From positions 1,054,001 through 1,118,000 of the forward strand of contig ML058526.1 in the NCBI GenBank assembly GCA_003013855.2: a stretch of DNA of 64,000 bases. Direction: 5' to 3'. Of this stretch, positions 34,448 to 45,971 are shown piece by piece (within the stretch, counting starts at the first letter, position 1; each line of letters opens with the position of its first letter). Under the pieces are notes generated by a model. That model made no database searches. It was not told the origin of the DNA and saw only the letters and a program-made list of their open reading frames with translations. This stretch comes from Liriodendron chinense (taxonomy: Eukaryota; Streptophyta; Magnoliopsida; Magnoliales; Magnoliaceae). The translations under genes and the position numbers were made by a program.

Positions 34448-35833
34448 ATGGGGAGATGTTACCCAAAAGAGTGAGAACTATGTTAGCGATAAAATTCCTA
34501 CAAAACAGAAAATGAAAGTTAGCAATATAAGATAAAAATAGAATTCTAATCCTATAAAGCAATGGGAAACCTTTCCTAAAAATAGAATGAAACCTAAACC
34601 TAGGAGTATTTGAATCTTTCGCCTTCCTTCCCCGGTAACGGCACCAAAGACTTGTTTGCTCGCCTCGAGTTCAAGGCTGTGATGTAGTAATAACTTAGTG
34701 AGGATGAGGTCGATCCACGGGAAAAGAATATGGAACTAGATCCAAGCACTCTTAAGCTTAGCTAAGTTCTAAACTAACAAATCTAGAATTAAGGTTAAAA
34801 TAGAAGAACTACGAATTAAAAGGAAAAATTCTAAAAGCAAACAGTAGAGCATCAAGAATTCACTTCTAGTATTAATCATGCTTAATCCAATTATTCGATT
34901 CAATGCACAACTGTAATCGAAGTTCTATCTCTATCTAGCCGGAAGATATAACAATCAAAGTAAACAATTTGAAACAGATTGGTATTCATTAATTTAGTTC
35001 TCTCAATAAAGCTCAGGCCTTGGCCACACTCAATTGTATAGGCCAATCTTCTTTCCAATCTAGTTGAGATCACAACCATAGCCTTCATCAAATTCTGTCA
35101 CTAGAGTTGACCAGAACCAATGATTTGAACTCTAATTAAACCAATATCAATAAGCAACAACACCTATTTAAGATTTCATACAAAAGATACATGAACTTTC
35201 CATCAATAAGTTCTAATAGAGATCCAACTGTTTTGATCTATGGAGAACTCAAAGCATTCACCGTATTCAGAGATCACGACGAATCAAAGACTTCCACAAC
35301 CAAAATTCCATATACTAATCTGATCAATCTCAGAAATCTAATAAGAACTCATGTACATGATACACAAACTCCCTGAATTATCTAAAACTATTAACTTTAT
35401 TCAAACCTTAATGAATTATTCAACAATTAAAACATAATTCAGAATTAAAGAATCAAAGCATGAATAATAACTAAGAAGATTCACCTCTCAGCTCTAGCTG
35501 AGAGTTAACTAGAAGAAAACATAAAGAAACTCGAACTAGAACTAAAAAAAGAAAGAATAACTAGTTATAGGAGGCTAGGAAGCTTCCTAGGTCTTAATCT
35601 CTTTCCTCCCCACGTTCCTAAATGCGTTAGGAAGAGAGTGGAGGTGGCCTTTTATAAGAGAAATCCACCACTGAGCAGGAAACTTCAAGAATCTGAAGAG
35701 CAGTTCCGCACTTTGGAGTCGGTGGCCGAAAATAAAAAGTTGAGTTTACTATGCTTGGCCGACCGGTCGGACCGACCCAGTTTGGTCCAGCAAAGTCTAG
35801 TCCCCATCCGACCTGCCTGGCCACTGGTTATGA
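34448..35833 (-). mobile_element. 5' end of a second Athila-like element Y (leader, PBS, truncated LTR)
   Basis: 34448-34628 is untranslated leader. 34629-34646 is a PBS reading TGGTGCCGTTACCGGGGA on the minus strand, close to the complement of tRNA-Asp. 34653 to about 35833 is an LTR starting TGTTTGCTCG on the plus side, with a TATA-like box near 35650 and a GACCGGTC palindrome at 35761. Its outer end is lost at the junction with a CACTA-like fragment. X sits in the leader of Y, so Y is the older host element; the rest of Y lies left of the window. Confidence 0.8.
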
Positions 35834-36027
35834 CTGAGGCTATTAAAGGTTTTTTTAGCCTCTGTTGTTAAAATTAAGGCTAAAGCCTTTGACCACGGGA
35901 CTTGTAGTCCTGATTATAATAATTGAGGCTAATCTAAATGAAATCGAGGCTAAAGGTTTTAGCCTCATTTTTTCAACTTTTTAGCCATTGTTTTGAATTG
36001 AGGCTAGAAGCATTTTTTCTTGTAGTG
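35834..36027 (+). mobile_element. Terminal fragment of a CACTA-like element
   Basis: About 190 bp with repeated GAGGCTAAA / TTTTAGCCTC motifs that ends TTTTTTCTTGTAGTG, the inverse of CACTACAAGAAAAAA. This is a right-hand CACTA end with a subterminal array different from that of the 23-kb element. The opposite end is absent; it was lost together with the LTR end of element Y. Confidence 0.65.
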
Positions 36028-36601
36028 GGTGGCTTTAAACTTAGCGAAGCACCCTTTCTTGAACAAAATTTCAATAAAGGATTTGAATTTGTTGGCAGCA
36101 ATTTTGTTAATTACCTCATAGAGGCTTAGAAATTCTAAATCTTATAGAGCTTGGAAACTTTATTAGTGCCATCCATTTTGAAATCATAATTAGGGCCATG
36201 TTAAGCTTAAGAAGCACAATGTTTGTTGAGAAAAAAATTTCTACATGGTTGGGATTTGGCAATGTTTGAGGAAGGAATGATGAGGGAGTAGGCAATGTCA
36301 TACTTGTGAGAGATCCTGGCTATTCATAAGGTGACCTGAGAATCAGGCATATTTTGTCATATGGCGACCATCATTTTTATGTTGAACATTGGCCATGGTT
36401 AGTTCCTTTTAACCATCCATTTTCCGTATACATGTTGAACAGATGATTAGGACAATAAGTAGGACAAGTTTTGGTGATTTAGTGATTCTTATCTGACTAA
36501 TCAATACAAGAACAAAAAAATTAGGTGTGACAGGGAACTAAAAAAAAAAGAAAAAAAAAGAACTAAGCCTTTCGATTCATCTTTCTTGATCTTCAGGCAA
36601 C
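36028..36601. other. Unassigned stretch
   Basis: Moderately AT-rich. A short plus-strand open frame (to 36129) has no known motif. A-rich tracts occur at 36540-36560. I see no structure that identifies it. Confidence 0.4.
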
Positions 36602-36760
36602 AAGAATGATTGGTGCTTCTTATGAGAACTTAAATTACATATGTATATAGTGAACCAGAGCTTACATCCCTTCTCACCAATCAACATTCTTTCTCGGTTA
36701 CCTAATATAGGTGGTAATCTTGGCTATAGAAAATATGAGGATGCTCATGAGTTCATGAGG
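36602..36760 (+). pseudogene. Fragment of a ubiquitin-specific protease (UBP15/16/17-like) catalytic domain
   Basis: In one frame this exon-like piece reads NDWCFL, then SLHPFSPINILSRLPNIGGNLGY and EDAHEFMR. The QEDAHEF-type motif and the preceding LSRLPNIG segment are characteristic of plant UBP15-17 deubiquitinases. A TGA at 36623 replaces the residue after WCFL (Cys in the family) and the usual G(R/K)QEDAHEF is altered to RKYEDAHEF. No other exon was found nearby. It is a broken host-gene fragment, probably captured or moved by a transposon. Recognition is from memory of the family. Confidence 0.68.
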
Positions 36761-36899
36761 TTGTTTCACTTACTTTGGGTTCACTGGCTAACATTTAAAA
36801 TATTTTATGCAGATTATTATTATTACTTTTTCTAAATTATGTGAGATTGTTTTGGTGCTTTTGTGATTCTTATGTGACCAAATTACATAGGGAACCAAA

Positions 36900-37230
36900 A
36901 AACTAGATAGTGGAAGCGAAAAAAAAAGAACTACTTAAAATGGGCCCAAGCCGTTGTAACTAAACATCCGAATAGATAATTACAACCTAGTCACAAGCGC
37001 TGTAAATAGGTTTATGATTTTACAATGGGACAACACTATTGTTAATACCTACTTTTGCAATGGGCCATACCGGTTGTAAATGTTTGAACTTTTCACAAGG
37101 GGTAGATTTTGTTGCAAATTATAAACATTTACTACAGGCAGAGACCGTTGTGAATAACAACGCCTTTTTGCAATGGGGGCTGCTACAGCGTGCACATGAC
37201 CGTTTGTAAAAGGCTAATTTTCTTGTAATT
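36900..37230. repeat. Degenerate subterminal-type repeat array
   Basis: Variants of GCAATGGGCC...GTTGTAAAT recur seven or so times, partly inverted, and the block ends TTTTCTTGTAATTT, close to a CACTA end (CTTGTAGTG). It is possibly the decayed end of another CACTA-like or MITE element. Confidence 0.4.
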
Positions 37231-38586
37231 TCATAATTTATTTGGAATTTTTTAAAATTTTATTTTAATTAAATATTACAAATTTATCTTGCTTTGAGAA
37301 TAACGGATCATCTGTAAGAGATCTGATAGGTGACCATTTATAAAAATTGCTTAAAATAGTGCCATGAACGACATAGAATGTTAGATATCACAAAACTCGC
37401 CTCTTTTCAATAATTACAAAAATGCCATTAAAAATTTATTTTTTAAAAAAATTCGTATTTCGTATGACTCTAAGCTTTAAATGAAGCCTCTATGTCATAT
37501 TTTAACTGTTCCAGCTATGCTCCACCATATACTCTGGCACATTCAACGATCCAAGCAGGTGGACCCGTTGATGAACGATCTAAATTTCAAGTCCAGATGG
37601 CTGGCTATTAAAAAAGTAAATAAAACAGGGCCGTTGGTTCGGAAAGAACTGAAATTAGAAATAAAAGATATTGCCATTTTGAATTTCAAATAGGAAACAG
37701 AATGCATTCCCGTTTTGCACTTTTCAGACCAATTCTTGGGGCCCACCATGATGGGTTTTGAAAATCCAATCTGTCCATGATGAAGATCAGCTTGACACCA
37801 AAAAACCCAAGAAGTTTCACATCGATCCAAGTTATGGATTGACCGTGGCGGCTGAAACAATATGAATTGTCAGAAAGTCTCCTGATTTCCTCCTACTGAA
37901 CTTGGAAATGGTCCAAGTGGCCCACCACTCATGATATGAAGAATCTAAGCCGACTATATTGTAGAGAACATCTATAGTTACAAAATTACAAAGTTCCATG
38001 TCAGACGGATGTGTGGATTAATCGTACCAGTTGACGAAAAATATATAATCCTGAAAGATTCCAACTGCGCAGATCCTAAAAAGATCCATAACTATTCTGA
38101 ATTTTAGACTAGATTATAGAATAGTTTTGGACAATCTAAACTGTCTATCATGTAGAGGAGGAGTTTTCTATTAAGGTTTCGAATTTGAGACCAATCCGAC
38201 CTCTATACACTCCGTACCATTGATTACAAGATAACTGGTTCTGCAGGTATCCGAATTGCGCGAATTGAAGAGACGGTCACTATTATAATTTTTCGGCCCA
38301 CCTAATGGATAATTTGAGAAATCTAAACCATCCATAGGAAGCTCATATGCCAGGGAACCTACAGTTCAAATTTTAGGGCAATCCGATAGTCGGTTATCCC
38401 GTATCAAGCGAAACAAAATCTTTTATGTTGTTGTTTTTGTATCCGCGTTATAAATATGGGAGTTCTCTTCTCTTCTAGGTATCATAGGACGTGAGGAGCA
38501 TCCTTTAGGGTTTAACACCTCTTATATAAGTATCCTTTAGGGTTAATAGGGCACATCAAAGCCCCCTATTTTCTTCCCTAACCATC

Positions 38587-38642
<56 letters not shown>

Positions 38643-39225
38643 ACCATTCTTCCATCTTCCTTCTCCACCTTCCACACCGATCTTGCTACAATTTCATACT
38701 TCTTCTCCAAATTAAGATTTTCTTCTAGATTAAGGTGAGAACTCCTTTGAGTTTGGCATGATTTTTACATGAATTTAATTGTGGATGTTTTGTGTTGCTA
38801 TATTATTGCTCTTGAATATTCTTTTCTTTTCACATGATGTATTTATGATGTTATATGCTAATAAACTCAAATCAGCGGAAGTAGAGTTGGATATTGGACA
38901 TAGATGTTTTAGGACACCTTATTCCCATCACTTGGTAATGTGGATGTACATTGGATAGGAAGAACGAATGCGATGATGAAATGTTGTTGTAGACGCGGGA
39001 TAGTGTAATCACCTTTGAAGGAACCACCATCCATTCCATATAATATTGAAAGTTTTTCTTGTAAGGCCTAATGGAGAACTTGTTATTATGTATTTTGGTA
39101 TTGAACGTGATGTAGATGAACCCTGATACGTGGTGGTATATATCAAAATTGCTCGGTTAAGAGCTTACCTTAATCTGAGATGGGGCTATTAGATTATCCG
39201 GTTAAATGGCCACACTAACCTGTGG
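37231..39225. other. Unassigned region with LTR-like features and a (GA)n tract
   Basis: Contains GGCCCACC-rich stretches (37740, 37918, 38308), a TATA-like TTATAAATATGG near 38448, a local duplication of ATCCTTTAGGGTT (38509 and 38529), a (GA)n microsatellite at about 38588-38638 and an AG|GT-like site (AGGTGAGAAC, 38731). Its composition resembles a long gypsy LTR, but I found no TG/CA ends or TSD. No gene was recognised. Confidence 0.4.
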
Positions 39226-39227
39226 TG

Positions 39228-39477
39228 CACTACGTGAAAAAGCACTAAATTCGACAGTCCAGAAAAGTCAAATTCATCGCCTCAAAATTCAATTGTTAAT
39301 GACCGTTAAATTTGTAAGTTGAGCCCGACAGGTGGTATAGCCAACTGTCCAGGACTGTTAAAAATAGTGCTTTTTTTTTCCCGACTGTTTTGGACCGTCG
39401 AATTTTTGAAATTTAAGCTAAAAAATAAGACCGTAGTAACCCAATCCCATCCCTCTCTCGGCGACAGCAACGCTACC

Positions 39478-39531
<54 letters not shown>

Positions 39532-39840
39532 TTTGGTGCCAAGTATGGATCTTCTTCCCCCTCTCTTGGTTTCATGCTTGTTTCTGCCATGGTTGGCAGT
39601 CGCCACCGCTGCCATAACCATCAACCGGTAGTCATGGGTCCCTGCCTCCTCTCTCTATGCCGGTCGCACGCCCCCACCAACCTCTCTCTCTCTATCTCTC
39701 TCTCTACCGACCACCTCTCTCTCTCTCATGATTGTGATGCTTTTGCAAGGAAAAAACCAACACATGATTCTCTAAGCCATCTTCTCACGGTACGATTTGA
39801 TTTTTTTTTTTTTTTTGTTCTATTGCTTTTCACTACAAGA
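39228..39840 (+). repeat. CACTA-like end sequences and (CT)n microsatellite
   Basis: CACTACGTGAAAAA at 39228 is followed by short GACAGTCC / GACCGTCGAAT repeats like a subterminal array. A second CACTACAAGAAAA starts at 39831. (TC)n fills 39481-39528. Neither end has a visible partner or TSD, so these are tentative transposon termini. Confidence 0.4.
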
Positions 39841-40271
39841 AAATGGGGATTTGGAAAAAAAAATTTGTGGGATCCTTTGCCAACTTTTTTTTTTTTAATT
39901 TTCAATACTAAAATTTCTTAAAAATTCCGTTTTTATGTTTTCTCGATCTGTTCATCAGGTCCAAGCGAGAATGGAAGTGACAGTCTTGAAATTTCTCAAG
40001 ATCTTGACTTCTCCAGCTCCGGCTGTAACTGATCTCTCCCTGGTTTGAGCAGTCAACCTCCCTTCTCCATATTAAAACTACAGATCTGAGTATTTTGACA
40101 GATTTGATAGTTTCTAATGGTGAAATGGAGGGGTTTTGAGCAGCTCTTTTTTGCAATTCTTTTCAGTTTTTGTTTATGATTGGGGAATGTTGGGGGGCAA
40201 CTCTCTCTATAAGAGAGTGCATGTGGGACAAGCCTATGTGAGGTTTGTCTCTTTGGTTCATCAATGCTCTT
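39841..40271. other. No feature recognised
   Basis: T-rich and A-rich tracts and ordinary intergenic-looking sequence. Short open frames carry no motifs. Confidence 0.4.
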
Positions 40272-40388
40272 TCCTTGCTGGGTAGTCAGGTTTTATCTCT
40301 TGAAAGCAAGGTTTCTTATCACTTTGATTCCCTTTCCAAATGCTCGGATGTCAGTAACGCACGCAAGGTGTTCAATGGCATGACTGAA
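40272..40388 (+). pseudogene. PPR-protein gene fragment
   Basis: A 39-codon stretch without stops reads SLLGSQVLSLESKV, then LSKCSDVSNARKVFNGMTE. The end matches the pentatricopeptide repeat consensus (YSKCG-V-NARKVFDGM-E) of plant PLS-class PPR proteins. The middle is shorter than a normal 35-residue repeat, so a deletion is likely. The frame breaks on both sides. It is a small relic of an organellar RNA-binding protein gene. Identification is by eye from the repeat consensus. Confidence 0.55.
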
Positions 40389-40809
40389 TGTTTCTTTATT
40401 TTAGGGAGATACCATCCGTAGGTAGATTAAGGAAGGAGTGAGTTCACTAACTTGCATTTTCTACCTGGCTGGCCTAAATCAACATGTGCCAGTATAGCAA
40501 GATTGTGTGGGATCTGGGCCGATCACCAAGTGGGCCCCACTGTGTAAAACGTTGCTGTACAGAAATGAGGCTGTTGAGGTAATCAGGAGCATCCCATGCC
40601 CATTTGGAATGGCCAATCTTTAGACCGTTCTAGTTTCTTCTCTTCTTGCTGGTCACCCACTAGTTGAGTCTAACATGACAAAATTAGCAAGCCATGGTGA
40701 GGTGCACTGGCTTGCATTTCAGTAACAGATTTTCATCTGCTATGCTCCACCTTTGGATCTTTTGGGTGGCGTCCACCATAAAAATCACACAAGCTGTTAA
40801 ATGAAAGAA
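40389..40809. other. Non-coding flank of element B
   Basis: Contains a GTGGGCCCCAC stretch near 40531 but no gene. It continues at 50917 after removal of element B. Confidence 0.4.
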
Positions 40810-40814
40810 GTAGC

Positions 40815-41422
40815 TGTTGTTACCAAAAAATGGTCAACAAACAAAAAATGTAGATTTATGATCTGGACAGTTGAGTGAAGTCGGACCTCTGATGAAAGAA
40901 GGCTGAGATGATGGAATCCTTAGATCCTGCAAAAGATCACAGAGGATAAGGGGGGGTGGCTGGGGTCCAGCCAATAACCCTCCGATGCCTAAGTCAGCAC
41001 TTTTCTGGATAAATCAATATCTTAGTGTCGATCGATATTAGTTTTTCATACCTTGATTATGGAGAGAATATCCTTATTTATAGACTTAGGTTGCGAATAC
41101 TGCTTGCCTTTTGGAGAGTCGTAATTCCAGCGGACTGCTAACTGGGTTTCTGAGATCTTCGTATCTGCCCATAACAGACGAAGATCCTTATCCCTGAAAG
41201 CTGGGGATGTCGATCTCTCCTCCTGATATCTCGGAATAATCTTAAGATTGCGGATTTACAATTTAATTTGCTTAGGACGATCTTTATTACATAGGGCCGA
41301 GCCGACCAGTTTCCATCGGGTCAATATGACCCGACTTGTATCCGGGACCTGAATCGGGTCGGCTCGTCTTTCCCGGGTCGGCACGATCTGTTGTCTTTCA
41401 GGTCGGCTCTTTACCCATAACA
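40815..41422 (-). repeat. 3' LTR of retrotransposon B (608 bp)
   Basis: Direct copy of 50305-50911. It ends CCCATAACA and is followed by the polypurine tract (41423-41440; minus strand GTAAAAGGGGGCTTC). A TATA-like box for the minus strand is the complement of TATTTATAGACTT near 41090. Confidence 0.92.
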
Positions 41423-41440
41423 GAAGCCCCCTTTTACCCT
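41423..41440 (-). promoter_or_regulatory. Polypurine tract of retrotransposon B
   Basis: On the minus strand the purine-rich GGTAAAAGGGGGCTTC directly precedes the 3' LTR start TGTTATGGG, the standard plus-strand primer position. Confidence 0.8.
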
Positions 41441-41977
41441 CGAGTGTATTCTGCTCAGCTCGGGGGTAAAAAATGCAAGAGGAAATTGCCGACCTAAATG
41501 CTTTTTGTCGTTTAGTATCCGCAACGCCGCCGTTTCGATGGGCGGGAAAATGGCATTAAATGCAACTATTGAAATATCGAGGGCATTAAATGTGTCTCTT
41601 GAAATATCGAAAGGTCATCATTCCTCCATACGGCGTGATATCGTCGATATGATTTAGTCGAACGGGGTGTCGCCGCGTGTCCTAAACGGCGCAGCTTTTC
41701 GAATTCACCAAGTAGGGAGTTGCCACGTGTCGCTTTCGCATTGAATGTGATGAGACCTGTGCAGGGCCCAAACCCTTTTCCAAGTATATAATCCGAGACT
41801 TAGCCAGTTTTTGGAAATCTCTTTTCATTCTCTTCACCGCTTTCATACCCTGGTTCTTCTTCCTCCCCCATTCTCCTTAACTTTTTCTCTCCCAGCGGCC
41901 GTGCCAGCATTCTGGTACGCTCCTTTTTCTTTCTTTTCAAAAGTTTTTCTCTTCTCCCCTCCTTTTTTATTTGGAAA

Positions 41978-44265
41978 ATGTCGAATCCAGAAACCTCGTG
42001 TTCCGAGGCCATCCTCAAGGTGAGGTATGATGACCGTGAGTTTGACTTACCTCTCCTTCGTTGCGAAGGGGAAAACTCCAGTGAATCGAATTCTGGAGAG
42101 AGAATAGATGAGACCGTCGGAGAGGGGGAGTCTGACCTTCCTGGGTCGACTGCCGGCAGTGCCACGGCCCAGAAAGAACCCTTCGAATTAGATTCTGTGA
42201 TTTCGCAGATTACCCAAGATGAGCTGGACGCTGCGAAGGAGATATACGAACTCCCAGATTACATAGATTTTAGGGTTCCTGACCGAACCGATAGGCCGGG
42301 GAGGTAGTAATCTCCCTTATGCACTTAGATTCCGGGCTGAGGTTACCCTTACACCCTTTTGTGAGGGAAGTCCTTAGTGTCTTAGGTCTGTCTCCGAGCC
42401 AACTGCAACCGAATGCATGGAGGTGCATGGTCGGATGCTATATACTCTGCCAGAGGTTAGGAAATAAGGAGTTGACCTCCAATGAACTCTTCTCTATGTA
42501 TATTCTCAAGTCCTTGGGTGGCCAAGGACTCTATTACCTCTCGTCGTTGCCGGGTCAGGGCGGCTCGATGATCACTTGCATGCCCTCCTCCACCAAAACT
42601 TGGAAGAGGAAGTGGTTCTTCGCGTCGGGCAGTTGGGAGTGCGTGCCGGACGAGCCTCAACCCCTGAAATTTCGAGTCCGAGCTGACTTTGCTCTGCCAG
42701 GTCGGATGAAGTTCCGACCTAACTGATTTTTTTGATTTTTTTTTTGTATACATTTTTTTAACGTATGTGTCTGCTCGTTTTACAGTGTCGGCGACCATTC
42801 GGGTGGCCTTGTCTGTGGCTCAAGAGAGGCAGATCCACAAAGTCCGAGCTCTCCCTGTTGCAGAGAGGGATTTCCGAAGAGTGATCACACTCAACTCTGT
42901 CGCTGAATCAGGTCGGTAAACTGAAACAATAACGTATTTCTGGGAATTTTCATTTTGTTATCTTCTCATTTTTTCTTCCTTTCCTTAGACAGGAATGGCT
43001 CCGAAGGCGATCTCCAAGCGGAAGATTCCAGCTTGATTTCTAGACCGCGGGCAGAGCTCCACCGAGCCCCCTAGGAAGAGGACGGCCACCGCCAAGGCAC
43101 AGAGACCGCCTCGTCTGCCCCAATCCTTCGTCTGTGGATCAGGACAACTTCCCAGCTCGGATCCCGCAGAGCCCAGAGCCGAGCGAACGGGGCCCAGAAC
43201 CGAGCCAACGGCCACCCCGGTGACATCTGCTGATGATCTGGTGATCAACGTGCCGGATAACTCGGGCTCCCGAGCTGAGCCCATCGACATGTCCATGCCT
43301 CCAACTGTCTCCTCCCAGGCTTCCCAACCTGCTGCAGCTAGACCCGACCAACTGGCTGCAGGAGCTTCCTCCAGTCATCCTCCTCATCCAAGCGCTGCTG
43401 CTGCTGAGCAACGGGAAGAACGGGTCGAGATGCCTCCGTTAACGGAGCAATATTCATCTTGGATGGAGGGTGTCAACGCATATATGCGTGTTAATCACAC
43501 CATCCCCCAAGACTTGAATATCCTTGCTTCCTCTGACCCGGATCAAATGGTCGGGGCGGTAATAGAGAGCAGTCTTAGGGTAATTTCACGAACACTTTTA
43601 ATCTCTTCTTTCATATATCCGTGGTGCTTTCTGACTTATGTGTCAACTGTGTTGCTTTTGCAGGATTCGGCTGCACTTATCATGATCCGCCGGGTGATGG
43701 CCGAGCGGAACCACCAGATGCAGAAAGCTCTACTTGCTGCTTCTTCTTGGAAGACGAAGACCGAAGTCGTGAAGGCCGAGCTGAAGAAATGTATCCTTCT
43801 TTTGAAGGAAGCTCAGTCCTAGCTGAAGTCTACCAAGTCTGAGCTGGAGTCTTCCCAGTCCGAGCTGAAGGTCGCGCAATCGGAGTTGGAGGTATCTCAG
43901 GTTTAGGTCCGGTCTCTGGAGGACTAAAGGAGGCTGAGGCCAAGGCTGTATCTGACGGGAATAAGGCCGAATCCCTTGAGGCTGCTCTGAAGACGGTCGA
44001 GGAGGAGAAGATGAGCCTGGCTGGTCTTCTGAAGGAGGTCCAGCTAAAGTCCCTGGCGGATATCAATAAGGTGAAGGCCGAATACGAGAAACTGTCTGCC
44101 ATTTTTGAGGATTTATACAACGACGGTCTCCAGGAATACAGACATCTCGTACTTAAGCACTTCCCAACCCTTGATCTTACGCCTGTGGACGAGGACGAGG
44201 AGGAGGAGGAGGAGGCGCGGGTCGGAGATGATGGTGCTGGCCCGTCCGGGGCTGGTAAGGAGTAG
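41978..44265 (+). pseudogene. Antisense extra ORF of element B (putative gypsy-type transposon domain plus coiled coil), with introns
   Basis: Starts MSNPETSCSEA about 190 bp after a TATA-like GTATATAA (41784-41791). An acidic N-terminus (41978-42307) ends at a TAG near 42305. The conserved block follows at 42319-42726: LDSGLRLPLHPFVREVLSVL, PSQLQPNAWRCMVGCYIL and WKRKWFFASGSWE. Introns with proper ends appear near 42727-42785 (TTTTACAG), 42911-42988 (CTTAG) and 43581-43663 (GTAATTTC...TTTTGCAG). The C-terminal coiled coil has heptads (LKSTKSELESSQSELKVAQ, with stops) and ends in a strongly acidic tail (DEDEEEEEEA) at 44265. It resembles the extra ORF of element A. Function unknown; several stops make this copy inactive. 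Confidence 0.75.
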
Positions 44266-44269
44266 ACTG

Positions 44270-44275
44270 GACTTG

Positions 44276-44315
<40 letters not shown>
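44270..44315. repeat. (TA)n microsatellite
   Basis: About 45 bp of nearly pure TA just after the stop codon of the extra ORF of element B, in its presumed 3' UTR. Confidence 0.9.
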
Positions 44316-44592
44316 AGATGTACACAAAATTTTGAATACAAGCCCTTTGAGGCAGATTTTGCTAATCCCCTTGTAGATTTCACTTTTGTATATTTCATTT
44401 TTGTATTGTCGAACTGACCTGGGACTGGCCAGCCAGGTCGGCCACCTATTGCCCCAAGTATTTCAGTAAGCTCGAATATACTATGCTGATATTAAGTTGC
44501 ATTGAAAGAACGTCGTAAAACAACTCCTAAGAGAAGATTTTATTAAATTATCGTTCTGAAACACATACTTTGCGCTGAATACGGCTCTTTAT

Positions 44593-45970
44593 TCAAGGAT
44601 AGTAGATTTTGAGATGTTCGGCGTTCCATGGATGAGGAAGTGGTTTTCCCTCCATGTTTTCGAGCCGATAAGTGCTGAGACAATGTGAACTGACGACCTT
44701 AAACGGTCCTTCTCAATTAGGGCCGAATACACCTGCTTTGTCGTTTACGTTTACCTTTTTAAGGACAAGGTCACCGGCTCGAAACCGTCGCTCCCGGACT
44801 TTGGAGTTGTAGTATCGTCGGACCCTCTGCTGATATGCAGCTACACGGACTTGAGAAGCTTCTCTCGCTTCGTTCAGTAAGTCTAGACCTATTCGCAGCT
44901 GACCTTCATTTTGGTCGGGTCTATGATTGCTCGTCCTGCTCGTGGGCAGTCCGATTTCAACAGGCACAACGGCCTCGGCTCCAAACGCTAGGAAGAAAGG
45001 GGTTTCCCCAGTAGTAGACCGAGCTGTGGTTCGATAGGCCCACAGCACCTCGGGAAGTTCTTCCGCCCAAGCCCCCTTTCGTTCTCCGAGCTTCGTTTTG
45101 AGATGGTTTTTGATAATCTTGTTAACTGCTTCAACCTGACCGTTAGCTTGAGGGTGGTGAGGGGACGAATATACATTTTTAATGCCCAATCCAGTGCAGA
45201 ATGCACGAAATCCTTGATTGTCGAATTGTCGCCCGTTGTCTGTGATTATGGTATTCGGGATCCCGAAGCGACACACAATCTCTCTCCAAATGAATTCCGT
45301 CGTCTTCTTTTCTGTGATGGTGGCCAGCGGTTCTGCTTCAGCCCACTTTGTAAAGTAGTCGACGACGACAATCGCATACTTAACTTGTCCCTTTCCCGTT
45401 GGGAGTGGACCGATGATGTCGACCCCCCCATTGAGCAAATGGCCAGGGGCCAGCCATGGGCGTGAGCTCCTCAGGCAGCAAGTGAGGTATCAGGGCGAAT
45501 CGTTGACACTTATCGCATCTTTTGACGGTTTCTCGGGCGTCTTGCTGGATGGTGGGCCAATAATATCCCTGTCGGATTGATTTTTGTGCAAGTGCTCGTG
45601 CCCCAGAATGGTTCCCTCAACATCCATAGTGGATTTCACGTAATACATAATCAAGCTTCCTTAAGTCCTAAACAACGCAGACACGGGCGGGAGAAACCCT
45701 TTTTATAGAGAACACCCTCTATCAGTGTATATCGAGCTGACCTATAGCGGATGCGCCGAGCTTCTTTCTGGTCGTCAGGTAACTCGCCTGATCGTAAAAA
45801 TTGAATGATAGGATCTCTCCAATCTGGATTTCCCGATATTGGAAAAACTCCCGTGAACTCAATTGACGATATGCTACGCTGAGGGAGGAACTCGATGGGT
45901 ACCATTCTGCCGAGCTCGTCGTCTGCTGATGATGCAAGTTTCGCGAGAGCATCTGCATTTGTGTTCCCAT
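44593..45970 (-). pseudogene. Integrase of retrotransposon B
   Basis: The zinc domain (GNHSGARALAQKSIRQGYYWPTI, CDKCQRF) lies at about 45620-45480. The catalytic core (45438-44713) has VDIIGPLPTGKGQ, VVVDYFTKWAEAEPLATI, IITDNGRQFDN, HPQANGQVEAVNK and a full C-terminal domain ending at 44593. A seventh G in a homopolymer (45423-45429) shifts the frame just before VDIIGP, and an extra T near 45658 does so before the zinc domain. A TGA stands in place of Trp before EGPFKV (about 44711). VDYFTK is intact here, unlike in element A. Confidence 0.88.
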
Positions 45971-45971
45971 C

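Noticed and set aside
37481..37860. Short open frames on both strands
   Set aside because: No recognisable domain, no conserved neighbours, composition of the surrounding repeat.
39306..39921. Long open frames on both strands around the (CT)n tract
   Set aside because: Microsatellite-driven; no recognised motif.
42985..43411. Minus-strand frames opposite the element B extra ORF
   Set aside because: Shadows of the plus-strand coding sequence; no motif of their own.
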